A DNA stretch of 64,000 nt from Sulfitobacter sp. 20_GPM-1509m (GCF_000620505.1 NZ_JIBC01000006.1:186001-250000), one strand, 5' to 3'. Numbered from the stretch's first letter, positions 50,061 to 58,597 are shown. The notes: a model not told the origin generated them from the letters alone. Numbers and translations are program-made.

Positions 50061-50528
50061 ATGCAATATTCGGATCAATTGCTGAAAGAGGTGCTGAAGC
50101 GCTCCAAGGTGATCGCGGTGGTGGGGGTGTCGACCAATCCGGTGCGGCCCAGCTATTACGTGGCGCGCTACCTGTCGTTGCGCGGCTACCATGTGATCGG
50201 GGTGAACCCCGGTGCTGCGGGGCAGATGCTGTTCGGGCAGAAGATTGTGGCGGGGTTGGCAGAGATCGACGCGCCGGTGGATATGGTCGACATTTTTCGC
50301 AAGCCCGATGCGGTGCCCGCCATCGTGGACGAGGCGCTGGAGGTCCTGCCGGACCTGCGCACCATCTGGATGCAGATCGGTGTGGAGCATGCCGAAGCGG
50401 CGGCCAAGGCGGAAGCGCGCGGGATCACGGTGATCCAGAACCGCTGTCCCAAGATTGAATATCAGCGGTTGTTCGGCGAATTGCGCATGGGCGGGTTTGC
50501 CACCGGCATCATCAGCTCGAAGCTGTGA
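50061..50528 (+). CDS. CoA-binding domain protein (YccU-like)
   Basis: A 155-residue Rossmann protein of the CoA_binding_2 family. KVIAVVGVSTNPVRPSYYVARYL (about residues 15-37), HVIGVNPG and MVDIFRKPDAVPAIVDEAL are typical. Members bind CoA or a nucleotide; the role is unknown. The ATG at 50061 has GGGGAG upstream; an ATG at 50046 has none. It is convergent with hisE, with an R3 repeat between the 3' ends. Confidence 0.88.
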   Translation: MQYSDQLLKEVLKRSKVIAVVGVSTNPVRPSYYVARYLSLRGYHVIGVNPGAAGQMLFGQKIVAGLAEIDAPVDMVDIFRKPDAVPAIVDEALEVLPDLRTIWMQIGVEHAEAAAKAEARGITVIQNRCPKIEYQRLFGELRMGGFATGIISSKL

Positions 50529-50550
50529 GCGGGCGGGGGCGCTGCCAGAG

Positions 50551-50620
50551 TGCGGGGCGCTGCCCCGTCGCTGCCCCGTCGCTGGCGCGACTCCCCGGGA
50601 TATTTGGGGCCAAAAGAAGC
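50551..50620. repeat. R3 repeat copy d, abutting the hisE stop codon
   Basis: TGCGGGGCGCTGCCCCG, twice CGTCGCTG, then CTCCCCGGGATATTTGGGGC and CAAAAGAAGCCTA, the CTA being the hisE stop on the minus strand. This copy shows the undisturbed junction GAAGCCTA against a stop codon that is interrupted by the MITE at 4121. Confidence 0.7.
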
Positions 50621-50926
50621 CTAGCGGGATGCTTTTTCGGCGAGGCCGGATTGCGACTGGCGGCGGGCCAGCTCGGCCAGCACATCGTCCAGCGGCACGT
50701 CGCGCGCGGCCAGCATGACCAGCAGGTGATAGAGCACGTCGGCGGCCTCGGAGGTCAGGGCGGGTTTGTCGTCGCGGATGGCTTCGATGATCGCCTCGAT
50801 CGCCTCTTCGCCAAATTTCTCGGCGCATTTTTCCGGCCCTTTGGCCAGCAATTGCGCGGTCCAGCTGCTGGAGGGATCGGCGGATTTGCGGGCAAGGATG
50901 GTGTCGTAGAGGTCGTTCAGGGTCAT
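50621..50926 (-). CDS. hisE: Phosphoribosyl-ATP pyrophosphatase
   Basis: A 101-residue enzyme of histidine synthesis step 2. The MazG-like core is [22 protein letters not shown] with the metal-binding Glu residues, followed by [21 protein letters not shown]. It overlaps the hisF stop by 4 bp (ATGA), as in other alphaproteobacteria where hisE and hisF are adjacent. The last gene of the minus-strand his segment. Confidence 0.95.
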   Translation of the reverse strand: MTLNDLYDTILARKSADPSSSWTAQLLAKGPEKCAEKFGEEAIEAIIEAIRDDKPALTSEAADVLYHLLVMLAARDVPLDDVLAELARRQSQSGLAEKASR

Positions 50927-51684
50927 GTCAGCCTCATGTTCAGGCCGGCCGCTGCCATATGTGCCTTGGCCTCGGCGATGGTGTAGGTGCCAAAGTGAAA
51001 GATGGATGCCGCCAGCACAGCCGAGGCATGGCCTTCGCGCACGCCGTCAACCAGGTGGTCCAGCGTGCCGACACCGCCCGAGGCGATCACCGGGACAGAT
51101 ACGGCATCGGCAATGGCGCGGGTCAGGGGCAGGTTAAAGCCCTGTTTGGTGCCGTCGCGGTCCATCGAGGTCAGCAGGATTTCACCCGCGCCCTTGGCGG
51201 CGGCCATGATGGCAAATTCCACCGCGTCGATGCCCGTGGGTTTGCGCCCGCCGTGGGTGAAGATTTCCCAGCGGCCCGGTTCCACGGTTTTGGCGTCGAT
51301 GGCGCAGACGATGCATTGGCTGCCAAACCGGTCGGCGGCGCGGGCCAGCACGTCGGGGTCGGCCACAGCGGCGGAATTGAAGCTGACCTTGTCAGCCCCT
51401 GCCAGCAGCAGGTCGCGCACGTCGTCCGAGGTGCGCACGCCACCGCCCACGGTCAGGGGAATGTAACAGGCCTCGGCGGTGCGGCGGACCACGTCGAACA
51501 TGGTGCCACGGTTTTCGTGGGTGGCGTGAATGTCGAGAAAGCACAGCTCGTCCGCACCGGCGGCATCATAGGCGCGCGCGGCATCGACGGGGTCGCCTGC
51601 GTCCACCAGATCGACAAAATTCACGCCCTTGACCACACGGCCATCGGCGACATCAAGGCAGGGGATGATGCGGGTTTTCAGCAT
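50923..51684 (-). CDS. hisF: Imidazole glycerol phosphate synthase cyclase subunit
   Basis: A 253-residue TIM barrel. [20 protein letters not shown] opens it with the catalytic Asp (residue 11), and the second Asp is in [19 protein letters not shown] near 130. [16 protein letters not shown] and [12 protein letters not shown] complete the phosphate sites. It pairs with HisH (54706-55344) to make IGP and AICAR. The start at 51684 is the conserved one; an upstream frame continues to 51813. Confidence 0.97.
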   Translation of the reverse strand: MLKTRIIPCLDVADGRVVKGVNFVDLVDAGDPVDAARAYDAAGADELCFLDIHATHENRGTMFDVVRRTAEACYIPLTVGGGVRTSDDVRDLLLAGADKVSFNSAAVADPDVLARAADRFGSQCIVCAIDAKTVEPGRWEIFTHGGRKPTGIDAVEFAIMAAAKGAGEILLTSMDRDGTKQGFNLPLTRAIADAVSVPVIASGGVGTLDHLVDGVREGHASAVLAASIFHFGTYTIAEAKAHMAAAGLNMRLT

Positions 51685-51778
51685 GGGGTTGCTATAGGCG
51701 GGTGCGGGGTTTTGGGCAAGGTGGCGTTTTGGATTTGCGGGAAAGGGGTGTAGGATCGGGGCTTTTGGGGGGTGGAAC

Positions 51779-52513
51779 ATGACCAAGGTCGAGATCGGCA
51801 CGATGACATTCAAAGCCGCGCATGTGACCCATGCGTGGGATTTAACCGGGCCTTACAAGGCCGATGACGAGGCGCAAAAGCAAATGGACAGGATCGCGTT
51901 GACGCGGCGGGTGGAATGGGATTGCGCTGCTCAACGCGGCACGCCCACACCCTTTCCGTCCGAAATGTCAGCCGAGCCGCATCTGCTGGTGTATCAGGCC
52001 GGATTTCAAGGCACTTCGCGCGACGTGGCATCGGCGCAGGCGGGCAAGGATCTGTTGAAAGCCACGGGATTCGCAGATGTGGCCGCCTTGAACGCCGCGC
52101 TGCTGGCGCGTTTCGGTGTGGCCACCGCGCAATTCGACATTGATGCGCTGATTGCCCCGCTCAAGGTCGACTTTAAGATGCGGGTAGGGATCGTACTGCG
52201 CTATATGCATTTTCAGCTGACCAATTGGACATTCGCGAACCCCTGTCTGATCCTGCTGTCATTGCCCGATACCCTCAGCTTGCACGTGACGCGGGTGGGT
52301 CGCTGCACAGAAATCGGGTCAGGCCAGACGCTGTCGGGGGTCGAGCCTCACGAAACTTTGCCCGTTGTGGCTGGAAACACCTTGAGCTGGAAGATGCGAA
52401 CCAAGGCACGTGAAGAGCAGTTGAAGACGCTTGCCAACAACATCGAATATGCCAAGCGGCGGAGCAAGGCGCTTAAGTCGGAGATCGAAGCCAGCAAGCC
52501 CAAGGGCGATTAG
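51779..52513 (+). CDS. Hypothetical protein inserted between hisF and hisA on the opposite strand
   Basis: A 244-residue protein I do not recognise. It is mainly soluble, with one moderately hydrophobic stretch ([17 protein letters not shown] near residue 155) and a C-terminal basic helix ([20 protein letters not shown]). No nucleotide or metal motif is evident. It begins 94 bp upstream of hisF's divergent start and its last 4 bp overlap the end of hisA. Placement inside the his cluster on the other strand suggests a late insertion. Confidence 0.6.
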   Translation: MTKVEIGTMTFKAAHVTHAWDLTGPYKADDEAQKQMDRIALTRRVEWDCAAQRGTPTPFPSEMSAEPHLLVYQAGFQGTSRDVASAQAGKDLLKATGFADVAALNAALLARFGVATAQFDIDALIAPLKVDFKMRVGIVLRYMHFQLTNWTFANPCLILLSLPDTLSLHVTRVGRCTEIGSGQTLSGVEPHETLPVVAGNTLSWKMRTKAREEQLKTLANNIEYAKRRSKALKSEIEASKPKGD

Positions 52514-53232
52514 CCGTCTTTCAGCGCCGCCAGCGCCTGTGCCAGATCAATCGCGCCATCGTAGAGCGCACGGCCCGAGATCGCGCCCGAGATCACGCCG
52601 GTGGCCTTGAGCGCCTGCAGGTCCTGCAAGGAGGACACGCCACCCGAGGCAATCACCGGGATCGACACGGCGCGGGCCAGATCGGCGGTGGCGTCCACGT
52701 TGGGCCCGCCCATCGCGCCGTCGCGCATGATGTCGGTATAGATGATCGCGGCGACGCCTGCGTCCTCGAAGGACTTGGCAAGGTCGGTGACCATCACGTC
52801 GGTTTCCTCGGCCCAGCCCTTGGTCGCCACCCGCCCGTTGCGCGCATCGATGCCCACCGCGACCTTGCCGGGAAAGGCGCGGGCGGCTTCGCGCACCAGA
52901 TCGGGGTTCTCGACGGCCACGGTGCCCAGGATCACACGGGCCAGCCCCTTGTCCAGCCAGCGTTCGATGGTCGCCATGTCACGGATACCGCCGCCAAGTT
53001 GGGTCGGCACGGGGCAGGCCTTGAGGATCGCCTCGACCGGGGCGGCGTTGACCGGCTGGCCTGCAAAGGCGCCGTTCAGATCGACCAGATGCAGCCAGGT
53101 GCAGCCCGCATCGACAAAGGCACGCGCCTGAGCGGCCGGATCGTCGTTGAACACGGTGGATTGGTCCATGTCGCCATGCACCAGACGCACGGCCTGGCCG
53201 TCTTTGAGATCAATGGCGGGATAGAGGATCAT
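52510..53232 (-). CDS. hisA: Phosphoribosylformimino-5-aminoimidazole carboxamide ribotide isomerase
   Basis: A 240-residue TIM barrel of histidine synthesis. [20 protein letters not shown] carries the catalytic Asp8, the second Asp lies in [19 protein letters not shown] near 128, and [18 protein letters not shown] with [11 protein letters not shown] mark the phosphate sites. AAAGGTG lies upstream of the ATG at 53232. It overlaps by 4 bp the 3' end of the opposite-strand hypothetical gene. Confidence 0.97.
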   Translation of the reverse strand: MILYPAIDLKDGQAVRLVHGDMDQSTVFNDDPAAQARAFVDAGCTWLHLVDLNGAFAGQPVNAAPVEAILKACPVPTQLGGGIRDMATIERWLDKGLARVILGTVAVENPDLVREAARAFPGKVAVGIDARNGRVATKGWAEETDVMVTDLAKSFEDAGVAAIIYTDIMRDGAMGGPNVDATADLARAVSIPVIASGGVSSLQDLQALKATGVISGAISGRALYDGAIDLAQALAALKDG

Positions 53233-53367
53233 GAGGGCACCTTTCGTGTCGGAACGCTTTGGCACGGCTTTGGCACGGGGCCGCCGGATTTGCAACGCGA
53301 CCTTACGACAACCTTGCCAGACGGGGCTGCGGTGTATCAGGATAATGGGATAACAGGAGGACAACCG

Positions 53368-53751
53368 ATGAAACGCTTTATTATTGCAGCAGCAATGGGC
53401 GTGGCCATGGCAGGGGCGGCGCTGGCCGATCCGGTTTTGGGCACTTGGAAGACACAAGTGGACGATGGCGCCTATGCTTACGTCAAATTCGCAGCCTGTG
53501 GCGCGTCGCTGTGCGGGACGATCACCAACACGTTCAACGACACGGGCGAGTATAAATCCCCGAACATCGGCAGACAGCTGGTCTGGGACATGAAGGCCGA
53601 TGGTGGTGGCAAGTACAGTGGCGGGACCATCTGGCAGCCCTCCACGGGTAAGGAATACCGCTCGAAGATGGCGCTGTCGGGGAACACGTTGAAGGTGTCG
53701 GGTTGTATCGGCCCGATCTGCAAGAAACAGACGTGGAGCCGGGTGAATTAA
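53368..53751 (+). CDS. DUF2147 exported protein, copy 1
   Basis: A 127-residue periplasmic protein: signal peptide [20 protein letters not shown], then [20 protein letters not shown], two Cys in CGASLCGTI, and the C-terminal pattern [19 protein letters not shown]. This is DUF2147, a lipocalin-like family. The four Cys can form disulfides. ACAGGAGG precedes the ATG. A second member lies at 54267, with repeat R1 between them. Confidence 0.93.
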   Translation: MKRFIIAAAMGVAMAGAALADPVLGTWKTQVDDGAYAYVKFAACGASLCGTITNTFNDTGEYKSPNIGRQLVWDMKADGGGKYSGGTIWQPSTGKEYRSKMALSGNTLKVSGCIGPICKKQTWSRVN

Positions 53752-54266
53752 GCCCCGGACCGCGTCGGTAAGAGCTTTTTAATTTGGCCCCAAGGGGCAG
53801 GTATGTCCGGACCGGACCTTCGACACAGTGGGTGCGGAGGTCCGGTGTGCGGACTTTGCTGCCGCTCTCAAAGCCGCGCATCGACGGGTCGAGGTGCGGC
53901 GATCCGACCGTCGTGCATGCCACTTTATGGCAGCCAAGCACATCCCACCTATCCGTCACTCGCAACAGCAACCAAATCGCCGTGCCGTGGGGCGGCCCGA
54001 CGATGCGCGGCGGCCTGCGGCCTTGATTCCGCGCGTGGGACCTGCGGAAAGGGCTCAAACCCGCCATTGGCTGCGATCTGCGTGAATGACCGGTCTTAAT
54101 ACTCTGCCTACATCCTAGTCGAACTTCTGGGGCACGGGGGGCCGAGGTCACAAGACTGTCTTGAACCGATGCGAAACAGGGCTAAATGGTGCCCTGGTTC
54201 CTGAGGCCACACCGCGATTCGGATGCGGCAGGGCAGGGCCGTTTCTCGCACAACGAGGTGTCTTGC
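53752..54266. other. 515-bp intergenic region with repeat R1 copy 2
   Basis: It holds the R1 repeat (53801-54093), which splits the two DUF2147 genes, and about 170 bp upstream of the second gene with no clear promoter. No gene is supported; the apparent frames are mirrored in the other R1 copy and lack ribosome sites. Confidence 0.6.
53801..54093 (+). repeat. Dispersed intergenic repeat R1, copy 2
   Basis: Inverted relative to copy 1 (41917-42211). The core 53863-54035 (173 bp) matches 41974-42146 with four mismatches by eye and no gaps. The left arm contains GTCCGGACCGGACC and GGTCCGG, the right end ATCTGCGTGAATGACCGG. Not coding. Confidence 0.8.
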
Positions 54267-54689
54267 ATGATTGCGATTCTCAATGCGTCCGGTGGCGTCA
54301 CGCCGCGTCTTGGAACGGCCTTGTTGGGCGGGGCGCTGGCGCTGTGGGCGGGCGCGGTGCAGGCCGGATCGCCCGTTGGCACGTGGAAAACCCAACCCGA
54401 CAAGAAGGGCCAGACCGCCTATGTGGTGGCGAAACCCTGTGGCAATGCCGTTTGCGGAACGATGATCCGTGCCTTTGACCAGCAGGGCAACGAGATTGAC
54501 CACCCCAACGTGGGCAAGCGGCTGTTTTGGGATATGGTGCCGCAAGGCGACGGCTTTGCCGGTCGCGCCTATGTGCCGGCGCACAAGCGTGAATATGATG
54601 GCACGCTGAAGGTGTCGGGCCAGACCATGACCGTTAAGGGATGCCTGGGTCTGGTGTGTCAAAGCCAGACCTGGAGCCGTGTGGACTGA
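54267..54689 (+). CDS. DUF2147 exported protein, copy 2
   Basis: A 140-residue paralogue of 53368-53751: N-terminal signal region ending AVQA, then GSPVGTWKTQPDKKGQTAYV, CGNAVCGTM, and the ending LKVSGQTMTVKGCLGLVCQS-QTWSRVD. The first Cys of the C-terminal pair differs in context from copy 1. GAGGTG is placed 6 bp before the ATG at 54267. It likely arose by tandem duplication. Confidence 0.92.
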   Translation: MIAILNASGGVTPRLGTALLGGALALWAGAVQAGSPVGTWKTQPDKKGQTAYVVAKPCGNAVCGTMIRAFDQQGNEIDHPNVGKRLFWDMVPQGDGFAGRAYVPAHKREYDGTLKVSGQTMTVKGCLGLVCQSQTWSRVD

Positions 54690-54705
54690 CCCTAGGGTCC
54701 TGACC
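54688..54705. repeat. Palindrome block at the hisH/DUF2147 junction
   Basis: GACCCTAGGGTC (perfect 12-bp palindrome) followed by CTGACC; read on the minus strand after the hisH stop it contains TA-GGGTCAGGACCC-TA, the same 12-bp pattern as the MITE terminus GGGTCTGGACCC. It may be a remnant or footprint of such an element, or a short bidirectional terminator. Confidence 0.4.
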
Positions 54706-55344
54706 CTAAGGCTTCCAGCTCAGGAAATTGGCAATCATCTGCAAACCGGTGTGCTGGCTTTTCTCGGGGTGGAACTGCATTCCCAGCATGGTGCCGGTGC
54801 CGATCACGGCCGTGACATCGCCGCCGTAATCCACATGCGCCAGACGCTGCGCGGGGTCTGCGACCTCGAAATGGTAGGAATGCACGAAATAGGCGTGATC
54901 GCCGGTGTTGATGCCGTCGAACACAGGATGCGGGGCGTCTAGCACCAGATCGTTCCAGCCCATGTGTGGCACTTTCAGCGCCGGATCGTCGGGCGTGATC
55001 GCCACGACCTGACCGCCGATCCAGTCCAGCCCGTTGGTGTCGCGGTACTCGCGGCCCAGCGTTGCCATCAGTTGCATGCCGACACAGATACCCAGGAAGG
55101 GCCGCGCCTTGACCTCGACCGCCTCGCGCAGGGCCGCCAGCAGGCCGGAATGGCCGCTCAGTTCCGCCCAGCAGGCCGGAAAGGCGCCGTCGCCGGGCAG
55201 CACGATGCGGTCAGCGCGTGCCACCACGTCGGCGTCTGATGTGACACAGACGGTGCCGCCACCGGTTTCGTTTGCCACGCGCTCGAATGCCTTGTGCGCC
55301 GAATGCAGGTTGCCGCTGTCGTAATCAATGATCGCTGTCAGCAC
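54706..55344 (-). CDS. hisH: Imidazole glycerol phosphate synthase glutaminase subunit
   Basis: A 212-residue class I glutaminase. AIIDYDSGNLHSAHKAFERV opens the domain, the nucleophilic Cys is in FLGICVGMQLMATLG near residue 85, and His/Glu are in MLGMQFHPEKSQHTGLQMI near the C-terminus. It feeds ammonia to HisF. It begins 1 bp after hisB ends, on the same strand. Confidence 0.96.
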   Translation of the reverse strand: MLTAIIDYDSGNLHSAHKAFERVANETGGGTVCVTSDADVVARADRIVLPGDGAFPACWAELSGHSGLLAALREAVEVKARPFLGICVGMQLMATLGREYRDTNGLDWIGGQVVAITPDDPALKVPHMGWNDLVLDAPHPVFDGINTGDHAYFVHSYHFEVADPAQRLAHVDYGGDVTAVIGTGTMLGMQFHPEKSQHTGLQMIANFLSWKP

Positions 55345-55345
55345 G

Positions 55346-55933
55346 TTACAGCGCGCCCTTGGTCGACGGGATCGCGTCGGCCTTGCGCGGGTCGGTTTCG
55401 ACCGCCTGACGCAGGGCGCGGGCGACGGATTTGAACGTGGCCTCGGCGATGTGGTGGCTGTTGAACCCGTGCAGCATGTCGACGTGCAGGGTGATGCCGC
55501 CCTGGGTGGCGAATGCGGTGAAGAATTCGCGCACCAGTTCGGTGTCGAAGGTGCCGATTTTCGCCGTCGGCAGGTCCACGTTCCAGATCAGGAAGGGCCG
55601 TGCCGACAGGTCCAGCGCGGTGCGCACCAGCGCGTCGTCCATCGGCAGCAGGCAACTGCCGTAGCGCACGATCCCACGCTTGTCACCCAGCGCCTGTGCC
55701 AGCGCCTGACCCAGCGCGATGCCGGTGTCCTCTACCGTGTGGTGGTCGTCGATGTGCAGGTCACCCTTGGCGCGGATCGTCATGTCGATCAGCGAGTGGC
55801 GGGCCAGCTGGTCCAGCATGTGGTCAAAGAACCCGATGCCGGTCTGGTTGTCATAGGAACCGGTGCCATCCAGGTTGATGGTGACCGAAATGTCGGTTTC
55901 CGCCGTCTGGCGGGTGATGGTCGCACTGCGCAT
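55346..55933 (-). CDS. hisB: Imidazoleglycerol-phosphate dehydratase
   Basis: A 195-residue monofunctional dehydratase. Manganese ligands are visible in [68 protein letters not shown]. The ATG at 55933 follows GAGGCC at 6 bp; a GTG at 55945 is less likely. First gene of the minus-strand hisB-hisH pair. Confidence 0.96.
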   Translation of the reverse strand: MRSATITRQTAETDISVTINLDGTGSYDNQTGIGFFDHMLDQLARHSLIDMTIRAKGDLHIDDHHTVEDTGIALGQALAQALGDKRGIVRYGSCLLPMDDALVRTALDLSARPFLIWNVDLPTAKIGTFDTELVREFFTAFATQGGITLHVDMLHGFNSHHIAEATFKSVARALRQAVETDPRKADAIPSTKGAL

Positions 55934-56064
55934 TTGAGGCCTCACATGACTGTGCGGCCCTTATAGGCGCAGGATCTGCGCAGGCCAAGAGCGCGCGGCA
56001 GGGATTGCGCAGGGCGGTGTATTTGTGTCAGCAATACAACCACATCAACCGCCCCGGAGGCCCT

Positions 56065-56304
56065 ATGTCCACATGTGTTTTCATCCAGATCCAGTGCAAG
56101 CCGGGGACAACCTATAAGGTGGCCAAGGAGATCGCCCTGCGCGAGATCCATTCGGAACTGTATTCGACCAGCGGCCATTACGAGCTGATGATGAAGGCCT
56201 ATATCCCCGAAGGTGAGGATGTGGGCAAATATATCAACGATCATCTGCTGGACATCGAGGGCATTGAACGGTCGCTGACGACGATGACGTTCAAGGCGTT
56301 TTAA
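56065..56304 (+). CDS. Stand-alone Lrp/AsnC ligand-binding (RAM) domain protein
   Basis: A 79-residue protein containing only the RAM fold: VFIQIQCKPGTTYKVAKEIA, then LYSTSGHYELMMKAYIPEGE and IEGIERSLTTMTFKAF. It lacks the HTH, so it cannot bind DNA alone; such SARD-type proteins bind amino acids or modulate full-length Lrp homologues. GGAGG precedes the ATG at 56065. It is divergent from hisB with 131 bp between. Confidence 0.9.
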   Translation: MSTCVFIQIQCKPGTTYKVAKEIALREIHSELYSTSGHYELMMKAYIPEGEDVGKYINDHLLDIEGIERSLTTMTFKAF

Positions 56305-56327
56305 GACACTGAGATAAAGGTTTTCCC

Positions 56328-56666
56328 ATGCGTATTCTTTTTTCGGCAGCACTTGCCATGACACTGGTTGCAGGGGCCGCCGAGGCCCGCAAAACATATT
56401 CGGGCCAAGAGGCCGCCGCCCTGCGCTGTGCGGCGATCCTGTCGCTGGTGCCCTCGGCCATGGCACGGGCGGGGATGATCCCGCAGTCTGAAGTGCGGAT
56501 GTTTCACACGGCCTCCTCGCTTATTCTGGCGCGCTATGTGACGGGCACGCAGGATCAAAAGCTGAAAGCGCTGCGCGCTGTCATGGGCCGCAAGGACGCC
56601 GAAGCCAACATTCGCGATTTCCAGACCAAGGCGAAAACCTGTCTGCGTCAGTTTCCGCTGAGCTAA
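56328..56666 (+). CDS. Small exported hypothetical protein
   Basis: A 112-residue protein with signal peptide MRILFSAALAMTLVAGAAEA and a helical mature part containing two Cys (LRCAAI and KTCLRQF), likely a disulfide. AAAGG is placed 6 bp from the ATG. It starts 23 bp after the RAM gene, on the same strand, and overlaps by 4 bp the 3' end of the convergent restriction enzyme gene. No family recognised. Confidence 0.75.
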   Translation: MRILFSAALAMTLVAGAAEARKTYSGQEAAALRCAAILSLVPSAMARAGMIPQSEVRMFHTASSLILARYVTGTQDQKLKALRAVMGRKDAEANIRDFQTKAKTCLRQFPLS

Positions 56667-57562
56667 CCCGACCAGTTCAGCGCGATGCCATGGGCGGCGG
56701 CCAGATCGGCCTGCTCTTGGGTGACGGGGCGGTAGGACACGAACTCGCTGCCCGTGCAGTGGGGCAGGCCCAGAGCCGCGATCAGCGGCGCGTCATAGTG
56801 GCCGGACAGCAGCGCGATGCCCTCGCGCGCCAGCAGGTCGCGGGTGCCGCGGCCCTTGTCCGACCGGATGCGGCGCATGAAATCCTGTTGCTGGGCCACC
56901 GCTTCGACCACGTCGCGGGTGATGGGCGTGCCCTGAATGTGCCGGAACAGCGCCGCCATGCGCTGATTGCCCGAGGCGCCTGCGAAAATCTGCGGGATGA
57001 TCTCGGGCGGCACGGTGCGCCAGAAGTTTGCCGGATAGGGATGATGCCGCAGCAGCCACAGAATGTTGGCAAAGCCTTGGGCTGACACGCTTTTCTTGGC
57101 GTCCTTGTTCTGACCGGCGGTCAGGTAATCGGGCCGCGCCACGACCAATCCCAGATAGCATTGCGCGCGCACCTCGTCGGCGGCGACCAGAATGCAAGGA
57201 TGGTCTATCGCCTCGGTCGGGATCATCCAGTTGCTGCCCATGGTGTTCTTGATGTCGACATCATGGCCCTGCACAACCGTGTCCAGCTTGCCCCGTGGCA
57301 GGCGCAGCATGGCGCGCAGTTCGATCTCGACCCGCGTGCCGATATAGGTTTTCTCGGTCTTTTCCAGTTCCTCGTACGACCGCCGCCCTGTCTTGGGCGT
57401 CATGATCACATCATCGACACAGCGGCGCAGCATGGCGGCGAATTGCGTGGCCAGCGCCTCGGGGCCGCCTGCACGCGCGGTGATGTCGGCGGCGATGGTG
57501 GACAGCAGCGCGTGATCGCGGTGGTCTGGGGTGACGATGCTGTCGGGAAGCGACTGTTTCAC
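56663..57562 (-). CDS. NaeI-type type II restriction endonuclease
   Basis: A 299-residue endonuclease. The N-terminal region YEELEKTEKTYIGTRVEIEL (about 63-82), then GKLDTVVQGHDVDIKNTMGS, gives a PD-(D/E)XK site with Glu79, Asp94, Asp103 and Lys105, the same spacing Asp-x8-Asp-x-Lys as NaeI. The C-terminal half would be the second DNA-binding (CAP-like) domain known in NaeI, which needs two sites. It follows the C5 methyltransferase gene at 33 bp on the same strand, so a GCCGGC specificity is the likely call, by homology only. Confidence 0.85.
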   Translation of the reverse strand: MKQSLPDSIVTPDHRDHALLSTIAADITARAGGPEALATQFAAMLRRCVDDVIMTPKTGRRSYEELEKTEKTYIGTRVEIELRAMLRLPRGKLDTVVQGHDVDIKNTMGSNWMIPTEAIDHPCILVAADEVRAQCYLGLVVARPDYLTAGQNKDAKKSVSAQGFANILWLLRHHPYPANFWRTVPPEIIPQIFAGASGNQRMAALFRHIQGTPITRDVVEAVAQQQDFMRRIRSDKGRGTRDLLAREGIALLSGHYDAPLIAALGLPHCTGSEFVSYRPVTQEQADLAAAHGIALNWSG

Positions 57563-57595
57563 AGGTCTAGGGCCGGGACGGGGCGGTTTGCACCG

Positions 57596-58555
57596 TCAGC
57601 CCGCCACCGCGCGCAGCACACGTTTGCGCAGGGCCTTGGCGATCTGGGTCGATACGGCCTGTGCCACGGGCGGCGGAAAGGCGTTGCCGACCTGACGGTA
57701 GGCGTTGGTTTTCGCGCCGGTAAAGTGCCAGTCGTCGGGAAAGCCCTGAATGCGCGCCACCATGGGCACGGTCAGGCGGGGCATTCCCTGATGCAGGGCA
57801 TCGGGCGCTTCGGGCGCGATGGTGCGCCCCTCGACGCCCAGCGTGGCCCATGCGGCGCGCGCGCGGGTGGGGCCAAGGTCGGGGCCGCCGTGTTTTTTCG
57901 ATCCGCCAACGATGGTGGGGGCAATCTCGTCCGCCTTGGCGGCCCAGTCATCGGCACCGCGCCAGCCGCCCGCCGCCATCAGGTCGCGCAGGGTTTCGCC
58001 CACGGTGGGCGGGTTGTGCGGCTGCGGATCGGGCCAGTCGAAGAAATCGGCGCGTTCTTTTTGCACGGCGACAATCACCACGCGGGGCCGAAGCTGTGGC
58101 ACGCCGTAGTCGGATGCATTCAACAGCCGCCAGTCGGTCTTGTACCCCATCTTGTCCAGCTGCGTTTTCAGCTTTTCGCGGTAGTCGTGGAACACGGCAT
58201 CCAGAAACCCGCGCACGTTTTCGATCATCACCGCGCGGGGGCGGGCGTCGGCCACGATGTCCAGCGCGTCGTTGAACAGGTTGCGTTCGTCCTGTTCGCC
58301 CAGTTGCTTGCCTGCCACCGAAAACGGCGGGCAGGGCAGGCCACCGGCCAGCAGGTCCATGCCACGATAATCGGACGCGCGTTCCTTGAAGATTCGCATG
58401 TCCTCTTCCAGAACGTTCCATTCGGGGCGGTTGTGGCGCAGGGTGTTGCAGCAATGTTTGTCGATCTCGACCAGCGCCGCATGGGCAAAGCCCGCGCGTT
58501 CCAGCCCCAGGGCCTGACCGCCGGCACCGGCGCAAAGTTCTACAGATGTCAGCAT
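57596..58555 (-). CDS. DNA (cytosine-5)-methyltransferase of the NaeI-type system
   Basis: A 319-residue m5C methyltransferase. Motif I is ELCAGAGGQALGLERAGF, motif IV with the catalytic Cys is GGLPCPPFSVAGKQLGEQDE, motif VI is IENVRGF, motif VIII is PQLRPRVVIVAVQ, motif X is YRQVGNAFPPPVAQAV. The ATG at 58555 follows AAGGGGCGG; an in-frame ATG at 58579 is possible. It is transcribed ahead of the endonuclease, so host protection would come first. A perfect palindrome sits 30 bp upstream. Confidence 0.93.
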   Translation of the reverse strand: MLTSVELCAGAGGQALGLERAGFAHAALVEIDKHCCNTLRHNRPEWNVLEEDMRIFKERASDYRGMDLLAGGLPCPPFSVAGKQLGEQDERNLFNDALDIVADARPRAVMIENVRGFLDAVFHDYREKLKTQLDKMGYKTDWRLLNASDYGVPQLRPRVVIVAVQKERADFFDWPDPQPHNPPTVGETLRDLMAAGGWRGADDWAAKADEIAPTIVGGSKKHGGPDLGPTRARAAWATLGVEGRTIAPEAPDALHQGMPRLTVPMVARIQGFPDDWHFTGAKTNAYRQVGNAFPPPVAQAVSTQIAKALRKRVLRAVAG

Positions 58556-58584
58556 GTCGACCGCCCCTTTTGCACACATAAAAC

Positions 58585-58597
58585 GGGGTCGGACCCC
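58585..58597. promoter_or_regulatory. Palindrome upstream of the methyltransferase gene
   Basis: GGGGTC-G-GACCCC, a perfect inverted repeat 30 bp before the methyltransferase ATG, next to a TTTTATG stretch that could be the -10 on the minus strand. Possible operator for the methyltransferase or another regulator. Confidence 0.4.

Noticed and set aside
53784-54099. Short frames through repeat R1, mirrored in the copy at 41917-42211
   Set aside because: Several frames in both directions stay open equally well and lack ribosome sites, so noncoding DNA explains them better.
56663-58555. Avoidance of GCCGGC sites as a sign of the NaeI-type enzyme
   Set aside because: GCCGGC is frequent in the window (for example near 640, 734 and 1751), so there is no visible depletion.
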